A stretch of 64,000 nt of DNA from Cryobacterium soli (GTDB lineage Bacteria; Actinomycetota; Actinomycetes; Actinomycetales; Microbacteriaceae). Under the pieces are notes generated by a model. It was given only the letters and a program-made list of their open reading frames with translations, made no database searches and was not told the DNA's origin. Position numbers and translations under genes: made by a program. Numbering within the stretch: position 1 is the stretch's first letter; each line of letters opens with the position of its first letter. Positions 16,413 through 24,935 of this stretch are shown here, in pieces. The DNA lies in the NCBI RefSeq assembly GCF_003611035.1, contig NZ_CP030033.1, forward strand, positions 2,170,001-2,234,000, written 5' to 3'.

Positions 16413-17645
16413 TTACTGGATGGCGGCCGCGATGTCCGCGGTCATCTTCTGCCACAGCTGCACGGGGTCACCCTGGTTGCTGATGATCGCGGCCTCGGTG
16501 ACGCCCCAGAACTGCCAGACCTTGCCCATTTGCGGGATGTTGGGCATCGGCACGGCCGTGGCGCCGACGGCGCCGAAGCCGGCGGTGATCGGGTCGGAGC
16601 TGGCAGCTTCGAACGCGGCAGTGAGCGCCGGCGGGCGCCCGCCGACCTCGTAGAGCGCGGTCTGCACGTCTTCGCTGCCGATGTAGTTCACCAGGAACTC
16701 GTTGGCGGCGATGGCGTTCTTGGTCTTGGCGCTGACCATGAAGCCCTGCACACCCACGAAGGGCTGAGCGGGCTGGCCGCCGGCCGAGGGAACGGCGTCG
16801 ACGGACACGTCGATGCCGGCGGCCTGGGCGTCCGGCACGTTCCACGGTCCGGTGAGCAGGAACGGGGAGGCGCCGGCGTAGAACTTCTCCTTGGCGATGT
16901 CGCCGGTGAGGTTGACGCTCATCCGCCCGGCCGCACCCTCGGCGGCGAGCCAGGTGGCGAAGGCCTCGCCACCGGCGTTGCCCACGGTGAGGTCATCGGG
17001 GTTGTAGCTGCCGTCGGCGTTGGTGCCGAAGACCGGGGCGCCGAAGGAGGTCTGGAACGGGTAGAGGTGGTACGGGTCGGCCTCGGGGCCGATTTGCACG
17101 AGGTAGGGGAACTCGGTGCCCGCTGCGGTGCCGGCGGCGACCATGTCGTCGAAGGTGGCCGGGGCCGTGGGCGCGAGGGCCGTGTTGCGCAGCAGCGCGA
17201 TGTTCTCGATCGAGTACGGCACGCCGTAGGTCTTGCCCTCGTAGCTCATGGCGGTGACGGCGACCTGCTGGTAGTCGGCCGCGGTGTCGCCGAGCTCCAC
17301 GGGCTGCACGACGCCGTTGCTCACGAAGTTGCCCAGCCAGTCGTGGGCGGCGATCGTGATGTCGGGGCCCTTGCCGGTGGGAACCTGCGCGATGAACTCT
17401 TCCTGGATCTTGGCGAAGTCCTTCTGCACGAGCTTGACCTTGACGCCGGATTCCTTGGTGAAGGCCGCGGCGGCGTCCTTCAGCACGGCGGCGCGGTCGG
17501 CGTCGACCCACACTGTCAAGGTGCTGGAATCGGCGTCCGAGGCAGCGCCGCTCGAGTCGGATCCAGCCGAGCATCCGGCCAGGGCCAGGGACGCCGCGAC
17601 GGCTATCGCGCCGGCGGCGAGCAGGCCATTCTTCTTCACCATCAT
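16413..17645 (-). CDS. malE: Maltose/maltodextrin-binding lipoprotein (MalE-like)
   Basis: A 410-residue solute-binding protein. The signal peptide MMVKKNGLLAAGAIAVAASL ends in lipobox LAGC near residue 27, followed by a Ser/Asp-rich linker. The mature domain carries STLTVWVDADRAAVLKDAAA, GPDITIAAHDWLG and LLTGPWNVPDAQAAGIDV, matching MalE-type maltose-binding proteins. The start is ATG 17645 (or the adjacent 17642), with AAAGG seven bases before; an upstream in-frame start lacks a site. It is the first gene of the operon, and its promoter region contains a LacI-type operator at 17679-17692. Confidence 0.93.
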   Translation of the reverse strand: MMVKKNGLLAAGAIAVAASLALAGCSAGSDSSGAASDADSSTLTVWVDADRAAVLKDAAAAFTKESGVKVKLVQKDFAKIQEEFIAQVPTGKGPDITIAAHDWLGNFVSNGVVQPVELGDTAADYQQVAVTAMSYEGKTYGVPYSIENIALLRNTALAPTAPATFDDMVAAGTAAGTEFPYLVQIGPEADPYHLYPFQTSFGAPVFGTNADGSYNPDDLTVGNAGGEAFATWLAAEGAAGRMSVNLTGDIAKEKFYAGASPFLLTGPWNVPDAQAAGIDVSVDAVPSAGGQPAQPFVGVQGFMVSAKTKNAIAANEFLVNYIGSEDVQTALYEVGGRPPALTAAFEAASSDPITAGFGAVGATAVPMPNIPQMGKVWQFWGVTEAAIISNQGDPVQLWQKMTADIAAAIQ

Positions 17646-17678
17646 TGGTGTGCCTTTCGTAATCAACATTGACATTTG

Positions 17679-17692
17679 TGCAAGCGGTTACA
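17679..17692. promoter_or_regulatory. LacI-family operator 1 of the maltose locus
   Basis: TGCAAGCGGTTACA matches TGNAANCGNTTNCA, the general LacI/MalR-type operator pattern, at every fixed position. It lies 34 bases upstream of the malE-type start. Confidence 0.8.
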
Positions 17693-17773
17693 TGTATACC
17701 TGTCATTTTCTCGTTTAGCAACCCAGTGTGTGGTTATCTACAGCGCTCAGGTCGATTTGCGACCTTGGATTAA

Positions 17774-17787
17774 TGGAAGCGCTTGCA
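17774..17787. promoter_or_regulatory. LacI-family operator 2 of the maltose locus
   Basis: TGGAAGCGCTTGCA also fits TGNAANCGNTTNCA completely. It lies 18 bases upstream of the -10 box of the divergent GH13 gene, overlapping its -35 region. Confidence 0.8.
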
Positions 17788-17804
17788 CGTTCTCTGGAAT
17801 GCCG

Positions 17805-17810
17805 TAGTCT
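17805..17810 (+). promoter_or_regulatory. -10 box of the GH13 alpha-glucosidase gene
   Basis: TAGTCT seven bases before ATG 17818; a leader of zero or one base is predicted. Confidence 0.55.
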
Positions 17811-17817
17811 GTCCGTC

Positions 17818-19485
17818 ATGACAGGCACAGAGTGGTGGCGTACCGCCGTTATCTATCAGATCTACCCACGGTCGTTCGCTGACGCGAACGGCGACGGCAT
17901 GGGCGACCTCGCGGGCATCCGTTCCCGCCTGCCCCAGCTGGCCGAGCTCGGGGTGGATGCCATCTGGCTCTCGCCGTTCTACCGGTCGCCGCAGCGCGAC
18001 GCGGGCTACGACGTCTCGGACTACTGCGACGTCGATCCGCTCTTCGGCACCCTCGCCGATTACGACGCCATGCAGGATGCCGCGCACGCGCTGGGCATCC
18101 GGGTGATCGTGGACATCGTGCCCAACCACTCCTCCAGCGACCACCCCTGGTTCCAGGCCGCCCTGGCCGCCGGGCCGGGCAGCGAGGAGCGCGGGCACTA
18201 CATCTTCCGCGACGGCCGCGGCGAGAACGGCGAACTCCCGCCGAACAACTGGGAGTCTGTCTTCGGCGGCAACGCCTGGACCCGCACCGTGAACCCCGAC
18301 GGCACGCCCGGCCAGTGGTACCTGCACCTCTTCGACACCACCCAGCCCGACTTCGACTGGGACAACGAGTGGGTGCGCACCCAGTTCCGGGACGTGCTGC
18401 GCTTCTGGCTCGACCGCGGCGTCGACGGCTTCCGGGTGGACGTGGCCCACGGCATGATCAAGGCCAAGGGTCTGCCCGACTACACCCCGCCGGTCGACGG
18501 CGGCAGCATGGGCGGGGCCACCTCGCTCGAGCCCGGCGTCGTGGCCGAGGAAGTGGCCGGCGCGCCCTACTGGGCGCAGGACGGCGTGCACGACATCTAC
18601 CGCGACTGGCGCCTGGTACTCGACGAGTACGAGGGCGACCGGATCCTCGCCGCCGAGGCCTGGGTCGACCCGCTCGACCGGGTGGCCCAGTGGGTGCGCT
18701 CCGACGAGATGCACCAGGCCTTCAACTTCGCCTACCTCGAGACCCCGTGGGAGGCCGCTCCGCTGAAGCGCGTGATCGACGACTCCCTGGCCGCGTTCAG
18801 CGCCGTGGGCGCCCCGAGCACCTGGGTGCTCTCCAACCACGACGTCGTGCGCCACGCGTCCCGGCTGGCCCTGACCGCGGACAACCTGCAGGGTCACGGC
18901 ATCGGACCGAACACCGTCGGGCTGCCCGACACCCAGGTGGGCCTGCGCCGGGCCCGCGCCGCATCCGCCTTGATGCTGTCGCTGCCCGGGTCGAGCTACA
19001 TCTATCAGGGCGAGGAACTCGGTCTGCCCGAGGTCATCCACCTGCCCGACTCCTCCCGCGAGGACCCCACCTGGTTCCGCACCAACGGGGAGCGCTACGG
19101 CCGCGACGGCTGTCGCGTGCCGATCCCGTGGGAGGCCGCCTCTCCGTCGTACGGCTTCGGCCCCAGCCCGGCCAGCTGGCTCCCCCAGCCGGCCGAATGG
19201 GCCACCCTGGCCCGGGATGCACAGGAGGGCGTCGAGGGATCGACGCTGGAGCTCTACACGCTCGCGCTCAAGCTGCGCCGGGAGCACGGTCTCGGGCTCG
19301 GTTCGGTGGAGTGGCTGCCGTCACCCAGCGACAGTGTGCTCGTATTCCGCAACGGGAATGTCATTGTGGTGGCCAACACCGGCGACCAGCCCGTGGAGCT
19401 GCCCGACGGCACCCTACTGCTCAGCAGCGAGCTCCTCGAAGGACGCACCCTCCCCGGCGACACCACCGCCTGGCTGCAGGCCTGA
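17818..19485 (+). CDS. GH13 alpha-glucosidase (maltase / oligo-1,6-glucosidase type)
   Basis: A 555-residue enzyme of the GH13 oligo-glucosidase subfamilies. Seen are WWRTAVIYQIYPRSFADANG at the N-terminus, DIVPNHSS (region I), GFRVDVAHG with the nucleophile Asp (region II), LAAEAWVDP with the acid Glu (region III) and VLSNHDVVRH (region IV). The GLPDTQVGLRRARAASALML stretch and QGEELGLPEV are usual for this group. It should release glucose from maltose and short maltodextrins taken up by the divergent MalEFG system. I chose ATG 17818 since homologous N-termini begin just before EWWRTAVIY and a -10 box precedes it; an upstream in-frame start would cover operator 2. Confidence 0.93.
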   Translation: MTGTEWWRTAVIYQIYPRSFADANGDGMGDLAGIRSRLPQLAELGVDAIWLSPFYRSPQRDAGYDVSDYCDVDPLFGTLADYDAMQDAAHALGIRVIVDIVPNHSSSDHPWFQAALAAGPGSEERGHYIFRDGRGENGELPPNNWESVFGGNAWTRTVNPDGTPGQWYLHLFDTTQPDFDWDNEWVRTQFRDVLRFWLDRGVDGFRVDVAHGMIKAKGLPDYTPPVDGGSMGGATSLEPGVVAEEVAGAPYWAQDGVHDIYRDWRLVLDEYEGDRILAAEAWVDPLDRVAQWVRSDEMHQAFNFAYLETPWEAAPLKRVIDDSLAAFSAVGAPSTWVLSNHDVVRHASRLALTADNLQGHGIGPNTVGLPDTQVGLRRARAASALMLSLPGSSYIYQGEELGLPEVIHLPDSSREDPTWFRTNGERYGRDGCRVPIPWEAASPSYGFGPSPASWLPQPAEWATLARDAQEGVEGSTLELYTLALKLRREHGLGLGSVEWLPSPSDSVLVFRNGNVIVVANTGDQPVELPDGTLLLSSELLEGRTLPGDTTAWLQA

Positions 19486-19685
19486 TCCCGGCCGCACAGC
19501 GGCGGCCACCCCGCATCCTGCACAACGTCTTCTCATCGGGCGCTCACACCCTGCTCCCAGCGAGTGCCGATGTGCGGGATGCCAGACTGGGGTGGTCGCC
19601 GCTCTGTGCGCGCGGCATCGTTGGAGAGCCGCACTGTGTGATCGCAACACGGTGGATGACGGCGTTGGTGGATGAGGGAGAACTC

Positions 19686-20444
19686 GTGACGGACCTGGAC
19701 GCCGAATGGCCGACCGACCTCCGAGCGCTCCGGACCGAGCTGACGCGCTTCATGATGTCGTACAAGTTCGCGACCGACGAGATGATGACCAAGGTCAACA
19801 TCCTCAAGGAAGAGTTCAGTGCGATCCATGACTACAGCCCGATCGAGCACGTCAGCCACCGGCTGAAGTCCCCGGAAGGCATCCTCAAGAAGGCCACCCG
19901 CAAGGGCTACCCGCTGCACCTCGAGGGCATCCGGGAAAACATCCAGGACATCGCGGGCATCCGCATCACCTGCAGTTTCATCTCGGACACCTATCGGGTG
20001 CTGGAGATGCTGACCAGCCAGCAGGACATCACGGTTCTGCAGGTCAAGGACTACATCAAGAACCCGAAGCCGAACGGCTACAAGAGCCTGCACCTGATCG
20101 TGGCGATCCCGGTCTTCATGTCCGACCGGGTGCAGCCCGTGACCGTCGAGGTGCAGATCCGCACCGTGGCGATGGACTTCTGGGCCAGCCTCGAGCACAA
20201 GATCTTCTACAAGTACGACGGTGCCGTGCCGACAGCCCTCGTGAGCGAGCTCAAACAGGCCGCGGATGTGGCGCACCGGCTGGACGTGGACATGGAGCGC
20301 CTGCACGACCAGGTGGTGTCGCTGGGCACCGTCACCGAGCCGGTGGCGCAGCGCGAACTGCAGTCCGCACCGAACGGAGCCGAGAGCATGCCGTTCCCGT
20401 TGCCTCGCTCACTGCTCGAGGCGTTCCTGGCCAAGGCCGTCTGA
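19686..20444 (+). CDS. Small alarmone synthetase (GTP pyrophosphokinase family)
   Basis: A 252-residue stand-alone RelA/SpoT-type synthetase, without the hydrolase or TGS/ACT domains. Conserved parts are HRLKSPEGILKKATRKGYPL, IQDIAGIRITCSFISDTYRV, the substrate loop VKDYIKNPKPNGYKSLHLIV (near 120-139) and VEVQIRTVAMDFWASLEHKI, which match YjbM/YwaC-type enzymes. It would make (p)ppGpp from GTP/GDP and ATP in the cytoplasm. The GTG at 19686 has GGGAG six bases upstream; the ATG at 19657 has no good site. Monocistronic, facing the M23 gene across an intergenic repeat. Confidence 0.92.
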   Translation: MTDLDAEWPTDLRALRTELTRFMMSYKFATDEMMTKVNILKEEFSAIHDYSPIEHVSHRLKSPEGILKKATRKGYPLHLEGIRENIQDIAGIRITCSFISDTYRVLEMLTSQQDITVLQVKDYIKNPKPNGYKSLHLIVAIPVFMSDRVQPVTVEVQIRTVAMDFWASLEHKIFYKYDGAVPTALVSELKQAADVAHRLDVDMERLHDQVVSLGTVTEPVAQRELQSAPNGAESMPFPLPRSLLEAFLAKAV

Positions 20445-20458
20445 GCCGGCCCACTCGC

Positions 20459-20533
20459 CGGTCGAGACCCCGCGGGCCGAACTCCGAAGCCGGCAAACTC
20501 GGTGGTCGAGCCTGTCGAGACCCCGCGGGCCGA
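20459..20533. repeat. Intergenic repeat family B, two partial copies
   Basis: GTCGAGACCCCGCGGGCCGA occurs at 20460-20479 and again near 20514-20533, the second preceded by GGTGGTCGAGCCT. It is related, in inverse orientation, to the GGTCTCGACAGGCTCGACC elements near 55.7, 62.0 and 62.9 kb. It sits between two convergent genes. Confidence 0.7.
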
Positions 20534-20549
20534 CCTGGCTGCCGGTGGC

Positions 20550-21863
20550 CTAGTTGGTGTTGGCGCGGAGCCAAACCAGCGGGTCCACCTTGGTGCCGCT
20601 GATGCCGCCGAGGCGGATCTCGAAGTGCAGGTGCGGGCCGGTCGACATTCCCGTGGAGCCGACCTTGCCGATGACCTGGCCGACCTTCACGACATCGCCG
20701 GTCTTCAGCAGCATCGAGCCGTGGATCATGTGCGCGTAGACGCTGGAGACCAGTTCGCCGTTGATCATGTGGTCGATGACCATGTGCACGCCGAGGCTGC
20801 CTTCGCCGTCTTCGGTGTAGCTGACGACGCCGTCCGCGATCGACTGGATGGGAGCACCGAGGCCGGGGTTGAAGTCCTGGCCGCCGTGGTTGACCGAGCA
20901 GCCGGCGCAATTGCGGTAGCCGAACTGGTCGCCGACGTGCACACCCACCGCGAACGGCCACTGAATGGTGCCGTTCGGGTTGTTGGTGAACGCATCCTCG
21001 AGGCGGATGCCGCTGGCCGCGGCGACTTCGGCGATGGACTTCGATTCGAAGCTGTCCTGCTCCACCGTGATGGTGTCCGAGCCGCTGGCGAGGTTGAGGA
21101 CCTGGGCAGGGCCGCCGTCGGCGGGCTTCAGCGCCTGGTGTGCCGCGGCCTGCACGTCGCTGGAGGACAGCAGGGCATCGGCGGGAATCGAGGTGGCCAC
21201 GGCCATCAGAGCCACGAACGTCATCGCGACGATCGATCCGCTGCGGGCGGCGAGCATGCGCATGCGGTGGTGGCCGGAGCGCGTGGACACCGGAATGCGC
21301 TTGGCCGGGGCCGGCAGCGCACGGGTGCGCGGTACGAACTCAGGCAGCACACGCTCGGCCTCGGGCGACTCCAGGGGCGCCTGTGCGGCCGGAGCGGCGG
21401 TCACGGCGGGCGTGGCCTCATCCATCGCCTGCGCGGCGCGCAGCTGGGCGCGCAGGGCCGCCCGGGAGGGCAGTGGGATCGAGGTCGTCGTGGTGTTCGG
21501 CGACACGTCGGTGGGAAGCTGCTCGTAGGCCGGCTCAGCGGGCAGGGCGAGATCCGCTTCGCGCACGACGACGGACTCGACATGCGGCTCATTCAGCTCG
21601 GCTTCCACTACGAGAAGCACCTCGGGCGTGAGCTCTGCGGCGGGGGCGGCAACAAAGTCGGTGGAATGGTGGCCTGCGGCCGGCGCGTCCGCTACGGGGG
21701 CGGCGTCTTCGGCGAGCCGGCGCTCGAGTTCACGCTGTTCACGGCGGGTCAACGCCCGCTGTGGGGCGTTCGACGGGGCCGGGAACGGCGACAATTCGTC
21801 GTCTTGTGAGGGGTCACTCGAGTCGGGTGCGGAGGCATCCGAAAACGGGGAGTGACGTGACAA
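20550..21863 (-). CDS. M23-family peptidase (secreted or membrane-anchored murein hydrolase)
   Basis: A 437-residue protein. A cytoplasmic-like N-terminal region of about 200 residues, rich in Ala/Glu/Pro (RREQRELERRLAED), precedes one membrane span near residues 212-232 (SIVAMTFVALMAVATSIPAD). The C-terminal M23 LytM domain has the zinc motifs HGGQDFNPG and GPHLHFE. It should cleave peptidoglycan cross-bridges, or act as an amidase activator, outside the membrane. The start is uncertain: TTG 21863 is used, with no clear ribosome-binding site; another in-frame TTG lies 24 bases further out. Confidence 0.88.
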   Translation of the reverse strand: MSRHSPFSDASAPDSSDPSQDDELSPFPAPSNAPQRALTRREQRELERRLAEDAAPVADAPAAGHHSTDFVAAPAAELTPEVLLVVEAELNEPHVESVVVREADLALPAEPAYEQLPTDVSPNTTTTSIPLPSRAALRAQLRAAQAMDEATPAVTAAPAAQAPLESPEAERVLPEFVPRTRALPAPAKRIPVSTRSGHHRMRMLAARSGSIVAMTFVALMAVATSIPADALLSSSDVQAAAHQALKPADGGPAQVLNLASGSDTITVEQDSFESKSIAEVAAASGIRLEDAFTNNPNGTIQWPFAVGVHVGDQFGYRNCAGCSVNHGGQDFNPGLGAPIQSIADGVVSYTEDGEGSLGVHMVIDHMINGELVSSVYAHMIHGSMLLKTGDVVKVGQVIGKVGSTGMSTGPHLHFEIRLGGISGTKVDPLVWLRANTN

Positions 21864-22106
21864 GGGCGGGAACTTTCAGCGCGACGGACAAGGAAAAAGC
21901 GGGTGATTTGGCTCTAGCCAAAGTAACGAATAGATAAAGGCTAGCTTGCGAGCCGCCAAAATTCCATTTCGCGCCGACGAATCACACCCGAAAAAGGGGT
22001 CGCGCGCACCCCGCCCGGGCACTCCAGGCCACCTCGATCACGGCACGGGAACCGGCGTCTGACCCGGCATCGCAAGGGACGCGCCGGTGGCACCGCCGGG
22101 GATTTC
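21864..22106 (-). promoter_or_regulatory. Leader/promoter region of the M23 peptidase gene
   Basis: This region holds a 7-bp-arm hairpin TTTGGCTCTAGCCAAA (21907-21922) that would lie in the M23 mRNA leader, an AT-rich stretch near 21930-21945 that could be the -10 region, and a GC hairpin near 21990-22015. I looked for a cyclic-di-AMP (ydaO-type) riboswitch, common before cell-wall hydrolase genes in actinobacteria, and did not see its conserved segments. Confidence 0.35.
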
Positions 22107-22940
22107 TCATATGTCGTCGTCGGCCATAAATTCTTCGAAAAGTTTCGTCAGCAGCGGCTCGGCCGCGCGGTAGAGATCGGGGGCGGCCGCGATGAGAAGG
22201 CTCTGGCCTTCACGGTCGTCGCCGAATGCTCCGACCCGGGCGCCGGACTCTGCGGCGACGAGGGCGCCGGCGGCGTGGTCCCACGGCTTCAGTCCGCGCT
22301 CGTAGTAGAGGTCGAGCCGGCCGGCCGCCACCGCGCACAGATCGAGGGAGGCGGCGCCCATCCGGCGCACGTCGCGTACCTCGTGGATGAGGCCCTGCAG
22401 CACCTGCGCCTGGCGGGTGCGCCGGGCGGAGTCGTAGGAGAAGCCCGTTCCGAACAGGGCCAGCGATAACGGCGCTCCGCTGCCCACCTGGAGGCGACGG
22501 CCGTTGAGATGAGCGCCGTGGCCGGCGCGTGCCGAGAACAGTTCGTCGATGGCGGGGTTGCGCACCGCGCCGGCCAGGGCTGTCCAGGTGGCCGGGTCGG
22601 CGTCGCCCTCGACCACGGCGATGCTCACGCCGTAGAAGGGGATGCCGTAGAGGTAGTTGACGGTACCGTCGATAGGGTCCACAACCCAGGTGAGGCCCGA
22701 GGTACCGGTGGTGGCGGTGGACTCCTCGCCGTAGAAACCGTCGTCGGGTCGCGCGTCCGCCAGCAACCCGCGGATCAAGGCCTCGGTCTCACGGTCGGCC
22801 AGGGTCACCACGTCCTCAGGGGAGGACTTCGACGCGGCGATCTCCACGCCCTCGTCGCGACGCCGACGGGCCAGCTCTCCGGCGACCGTGGCGGTCTCCT
22901 GGGCGAGGGCGAGCAGTTCGGCTGTGGCTGCAGTGGTCAT
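22107..22940 (-). CDS. Inositol monophosphatase family protein
   Basis: A 277-residue member of the Mg-dependent inositol monophosphatase/histidinol-phosphatase family. Metal and active-site motifs are GEESTATTG (near 72), WVVDPIDGTVNYLYGIPFYG (near 91-110) and GLKPWDHAAGALVAAESGA near residue 220. It may act on inositol-1-phosphate, histidinol phosphate or 3'-phosphoadenosine phosphate; sequence alone does not separate these. The start at ATG 22940 is chosen because a TACCGT box lies exactly six bases upstream (leaderless) and the preceding in-frame codons are not conserved-looking. Monocistronic. Confidence 0.88.
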   Translation of the reverse strand: MTTAATAELLALAQETATVAGELARRRRDEGVEIAASKSSPEDVVTLADRETEALIRGLLADARPDDGFYGEESTATTGTSGLTWVVDPIDGTVNYLYGIPFYGVSIAVVEGDADPATWTALAGAVRNPAIDELFSARAGHGAHLNGRRLQVGSGAPLSLALFGTGFSYDSARRTRQAQVLQGLIHEVRDVRRMGAASLDLCAVAAGRLDLYYERGLKPWDHAAGALVAAESGARVGAFGDDREGQSLLIAAAPDLYRAAEPLLTKLFEEFMADDDI

Positions 22941-22946
22941 CCGCCC

Positions 22947-22952
22947 ACGGTA
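22947..22952 (-). promoter_or_regulatory. -10 box of the inositol-phosphatase family gene
   Basis: TACCGT on the minus strand, six bases before ATG 22940. Confidence 0.5.
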
Positions 22953-23006
22953 CGCCACGGCCGCCCGGCGGCGACAGGAGTCGGGGCATCCGACGGCTTA
23001 ACGCAC

Positions 23007-23032
23007 GAACGCGCCGGAGGTCCGGCGCGTTC
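23007..23032 (-). terminator. Hairpin downstream of tRNA-Tyr
   Basis: GAACGCGCCGGA / TCCGGCGCGTTC, perfect 12-bp arms separated by two bases, 29 bases after the tRNA 3' end. It has no long T-run, so termination strength is uncertain. Confidence 0.65.
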
Positions 23033-23061
23033 GTTGTGCTGTGTTCGTGCAGTTCTTGCTG

Positions 23062-23143
23062 TGGCGAGTGCGAGATTCGAACTCACGAAGGCTACGCCGT
23101 CTGATTTACAGTCAGATCCCTTTGGCCGCTTGGGTAACTCGCC
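23062..23143 (-). tRNA. tRNA-Tyr (GTA)
   Basis: An 82-base class II tRNA: acceptor GGCGAGT with ACTCGCC, anticodon loop CTGTAAA in the stem ATCTGA/TCAGA, a long variable arm and T-arm GTGAGTTCGAATCTCGC, discriminator A, no encoded CCA. Confidence 0.95.
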
Positions 23144-23298
23144 AGTGCATACCCGACCATATGTGACCACGTGACCGGAGACGCTCAGACAGAATACAAG
23201 CCAGAGGGCCCAAGTGCGAAATCAGGGTGGGCGACCCGCCGCTCGGACGGTGGATATGATCGGCTAATACCCCATCTTGCACGCCGTAAGGAACCCGA

Positions 23299-24315
23299 AT
23301 GGTCGGCATCGACGAGGTCGCCCGCCGCGCGGGCGTCTCCACAGCCACGGTTTCGCGCGCCCTGAGCGGCAACGGTCACGTCTCCCCGGCCACCCGGTTG
23401 AAGGTCAAGGCCGCCGCGCTCGAGCTGGGGTACGTGGTGTCCTCCAATGCGTCGAGCCTGGCGTCTGGCCGCATGAAGAACATCGGCGTCGTCGTCCCGT
23501 TCCTCAACCGCTGGTTCTTCTCCAGCGTGGTCGAGGGAGCCCAGAAGGCCCTGCTGCACAACGGCTACGACCTCACCCTCTACAACCTCACCGGCGGTGG
23601 CGACGAACGCCGCAGCGTGTTCGAGCACTTCCTGCTGCGCCAGCGAGTGGATGCCGTCATCGCGATCTCCCTCGAACTCACCGAGAGCGAGGTGGCCCGT
23701 CTGCACGCCCTGGGCAAGCCGCTGGTGGGCGTGGGCGGTCCGATCTCCGGGGTGCGCACCCTCACGATCGACGACGTGGCCGTGGCCAGGCTCGCGACCG
23801 AGCACCTGCTGGCGCTGGGCCACACCCGCATCGCCCACATCGGTGGGAACAAAGACTTCGACCTCGACTTCCACCTGCCCACGAACCGGCGCTTCGGCTA
23901 CGAGGCCGCCCTGAACGGCGCGGGGATCGGGCTGTCCGCCGAGCTGTTCCAGCCGGCCGACTTCACCATCCGCGGCGGCTATCAGGCCGCCAAGCAGCTG
24001 CTCGGCAGCCCGCACGACCGGCCCACGGCGATCTTCGCGGCCTCCGACGAGATGGCCATCGGCAGCATCCTGGCCGCCCGCGACCTGGGCCTGGTGGTGC
24101 CGCGGGACGTCTCGGTGATCGGCATCGACGACCACGAGTTGGCGGACTTCTTCGGCCTGAGCACGATCGCCCAGTTCCCGCAGGGCCAGGGCGCCAAGGC
24201 CGTGGAGATCCTGATGGATCAGCTGCACCCTGGCCAGCACGACCAGGCGGCGTTGAACACCCCCATGCCGTTCGAGCTCATCGTGCGTTCGAGCACGGCC
24301 CGACCCGGCGGCTGA
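23299..24315 (+). CDS. LacI-family regulator, candidate maltose repressor (MalR)
   Basis: A 338-residue LacI/GalR regulator. The HTH occupies the first 25 residues ([20 protein letters not shown]), the hinge is [20 protein letters not shown], and the effector domain includes [14 protein letters not shown] and [16 protein letters not shown] 23299 has AAGGA at good spacing, unlike the leaderless LacI gene at 8345. No sugar genes adjoin it. The nearest sugar locus without its own regulator is the maltose cluster, whose intergenic region has two TGNAANCGNTTNCA operators about 5.5 kb away, so control of that cluster is the best guess. Confidence 0.92.
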   Translation: MVGIDEVARRAGVSTATVSRALSGNGHVSPATRLKVKAAALELGYVVSSNASSLASGRMKNIGVVVPFLNRWFFSSVVEGAQKALLHNGYDLTLYNLTGGGDERRSVFEHFLLRQRVDAVIAISLELTESEVARLHALGKPLVGVGGPISGVRTLTIDDVAVARLATEHLLALGHTRIAHIGGNKDFDLDFHLPTNRRFGYEAALNGAGIGLSAELFQPADFTIRGGYQAAKQLLGSPHDRPTAIFAASDEMAIGSILAARDLGLVVPRDVSVIGIDDHELADFFGLSTIAQFPQGQGAKAVEILMDQLHPGQHDQAALNTPMPFELIVRSSTARPGG

Positions 24316-24357
24316 GTGGGAGCGCCGCCGGAGCGGGCAGCATCGGGCCCTTCTCGG

Positions 24358-24363
24358 TAACAT
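24358..24363 (+). promoter_or_regulatory. -10 box of the yajQ gene
   Basis: TAACAT seven bases before ATG 24371. Its last bases include an in-frame ATG (24362), which argues that 24371 is the real start. Confidence 0.5.
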
Positions 24364-24370
24364 GGCTCCC

Positions 24371-24859
24371 ATGGCAGATTCAACGTTCGACATCGTCAGC
24401 AAGGTCGACCCCATGGAGGTCGACAACGCGCTCAACCAGGCTCACAAAGAGGTGGCTCAGCGCTACGACTTCAAGAACGTGGGCGCATCCATCGAGATGA
24501 GCGGCGAGAAGGTGCTCATGAAGGCCAACACCGAGGAGCGCGTCAAGGCGATCCTCGAGGTGTTCGAGTCGAAGTTGATCAAGCGCGGCATCTCACTGCG
24601 CAGCCTCGACGCCGGCGAGCCGTACGCGTCGGGCAAGGAGTACCGCATCGAGGCCAGCATGAAGGCCGGCATCGACCAGGAGAACGCGAAGAAGATCAAC
24701 AAGATCATCCGCGACGAGGGGCCCAAGGGCGTCAAGAGCCAGATCCAGGGCGACGAGCTGCGGGTCTCCTCGAAGAGCCGCGACGACCTGCAGTCCACGA
24801 TGGCCCTGCTCAAGGGCAAGGACCTCGACGTGGCCCTCCAGTTCGTCAACTTCCGCTAG
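24371..24859 (+). CDS. yajQ: YajQ-family nucleotide-binding protein
   Basis: A 162-residue protein almost the length of E. coli YajQ, beginning [20 protein letters not shown] and ending [15 protein letters not shown], both family-typical. It forms two ferredoxin-like folds and binds nucleotides; in some bacteria homologues bind cyclic di-GMP and affect transcription. The cellular role here is not established. The upstream in-frame ATG at 24362 falls inside the probable -10 box and is rejected. Monocistronic, ending just before a palindromic element. Confidence 0.93.
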   Translation: MADSTFDIVSKVDPMEVDNALNQAHKEVAQRYDFKNVGASIEMSGEKVLMKANTEERVKAILEVFESKLIKRGISLRSLDAGEPYASGKEYRIEASMKAGIDQENAKKINKIIRDEGPKGVKSQIQGDELRVSSKSRDDLQSTMALLKGKDLDVALQFVNFR

Positions 24860-24870
24860 CCCCTCCCCTC

Positions 24871-24929
24871 GCTAACCGTGAGATTAGCCCCAGAATCTCG
24901 CGTTTTCTGGGGCGCGGCTCACAGTTAGC
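24871..24929. repeat. Palindromic intergenic element A1
   Basis: Outer arms GCTAACCGTGAG and CTCACAGTTAGC, inner arms GCCCCAGAA and TTCTGGGGC, short loop. It lies between the convergent yajQ and alpha/beta-hydrolase genes and may also act as a bidirectional terminator. Related elements are at 25948, 30617/32211, 41620 and 48971. Confidence 0.8.
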
Positions 24930-24935
24930 GGATGG

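Noticed and set aside
17770..19287. 505-codon minus-strand frame opposite the alpha-glucosidase
   Set aside because: Shadow frame; the plus strand has all catalytic regions and the promoter signals.
18315..20444. 709-codon plus-strand frame that would fuse alarmone synthetase to an N-terminal extension
   Set aside because: The part before 19686 is an out-of-frame reading of the GH13 gene; GTG 19686 has a proper Shine-Dalgarno site and the known family length.
21864..22106. Cyclic-di-AMP (ydaO) riboswitch before the M23 peptidase gene
   Set aside because: Expected by analogy, but the conserved purine-rich core is absent; only a 7-bp hairpin is visible.
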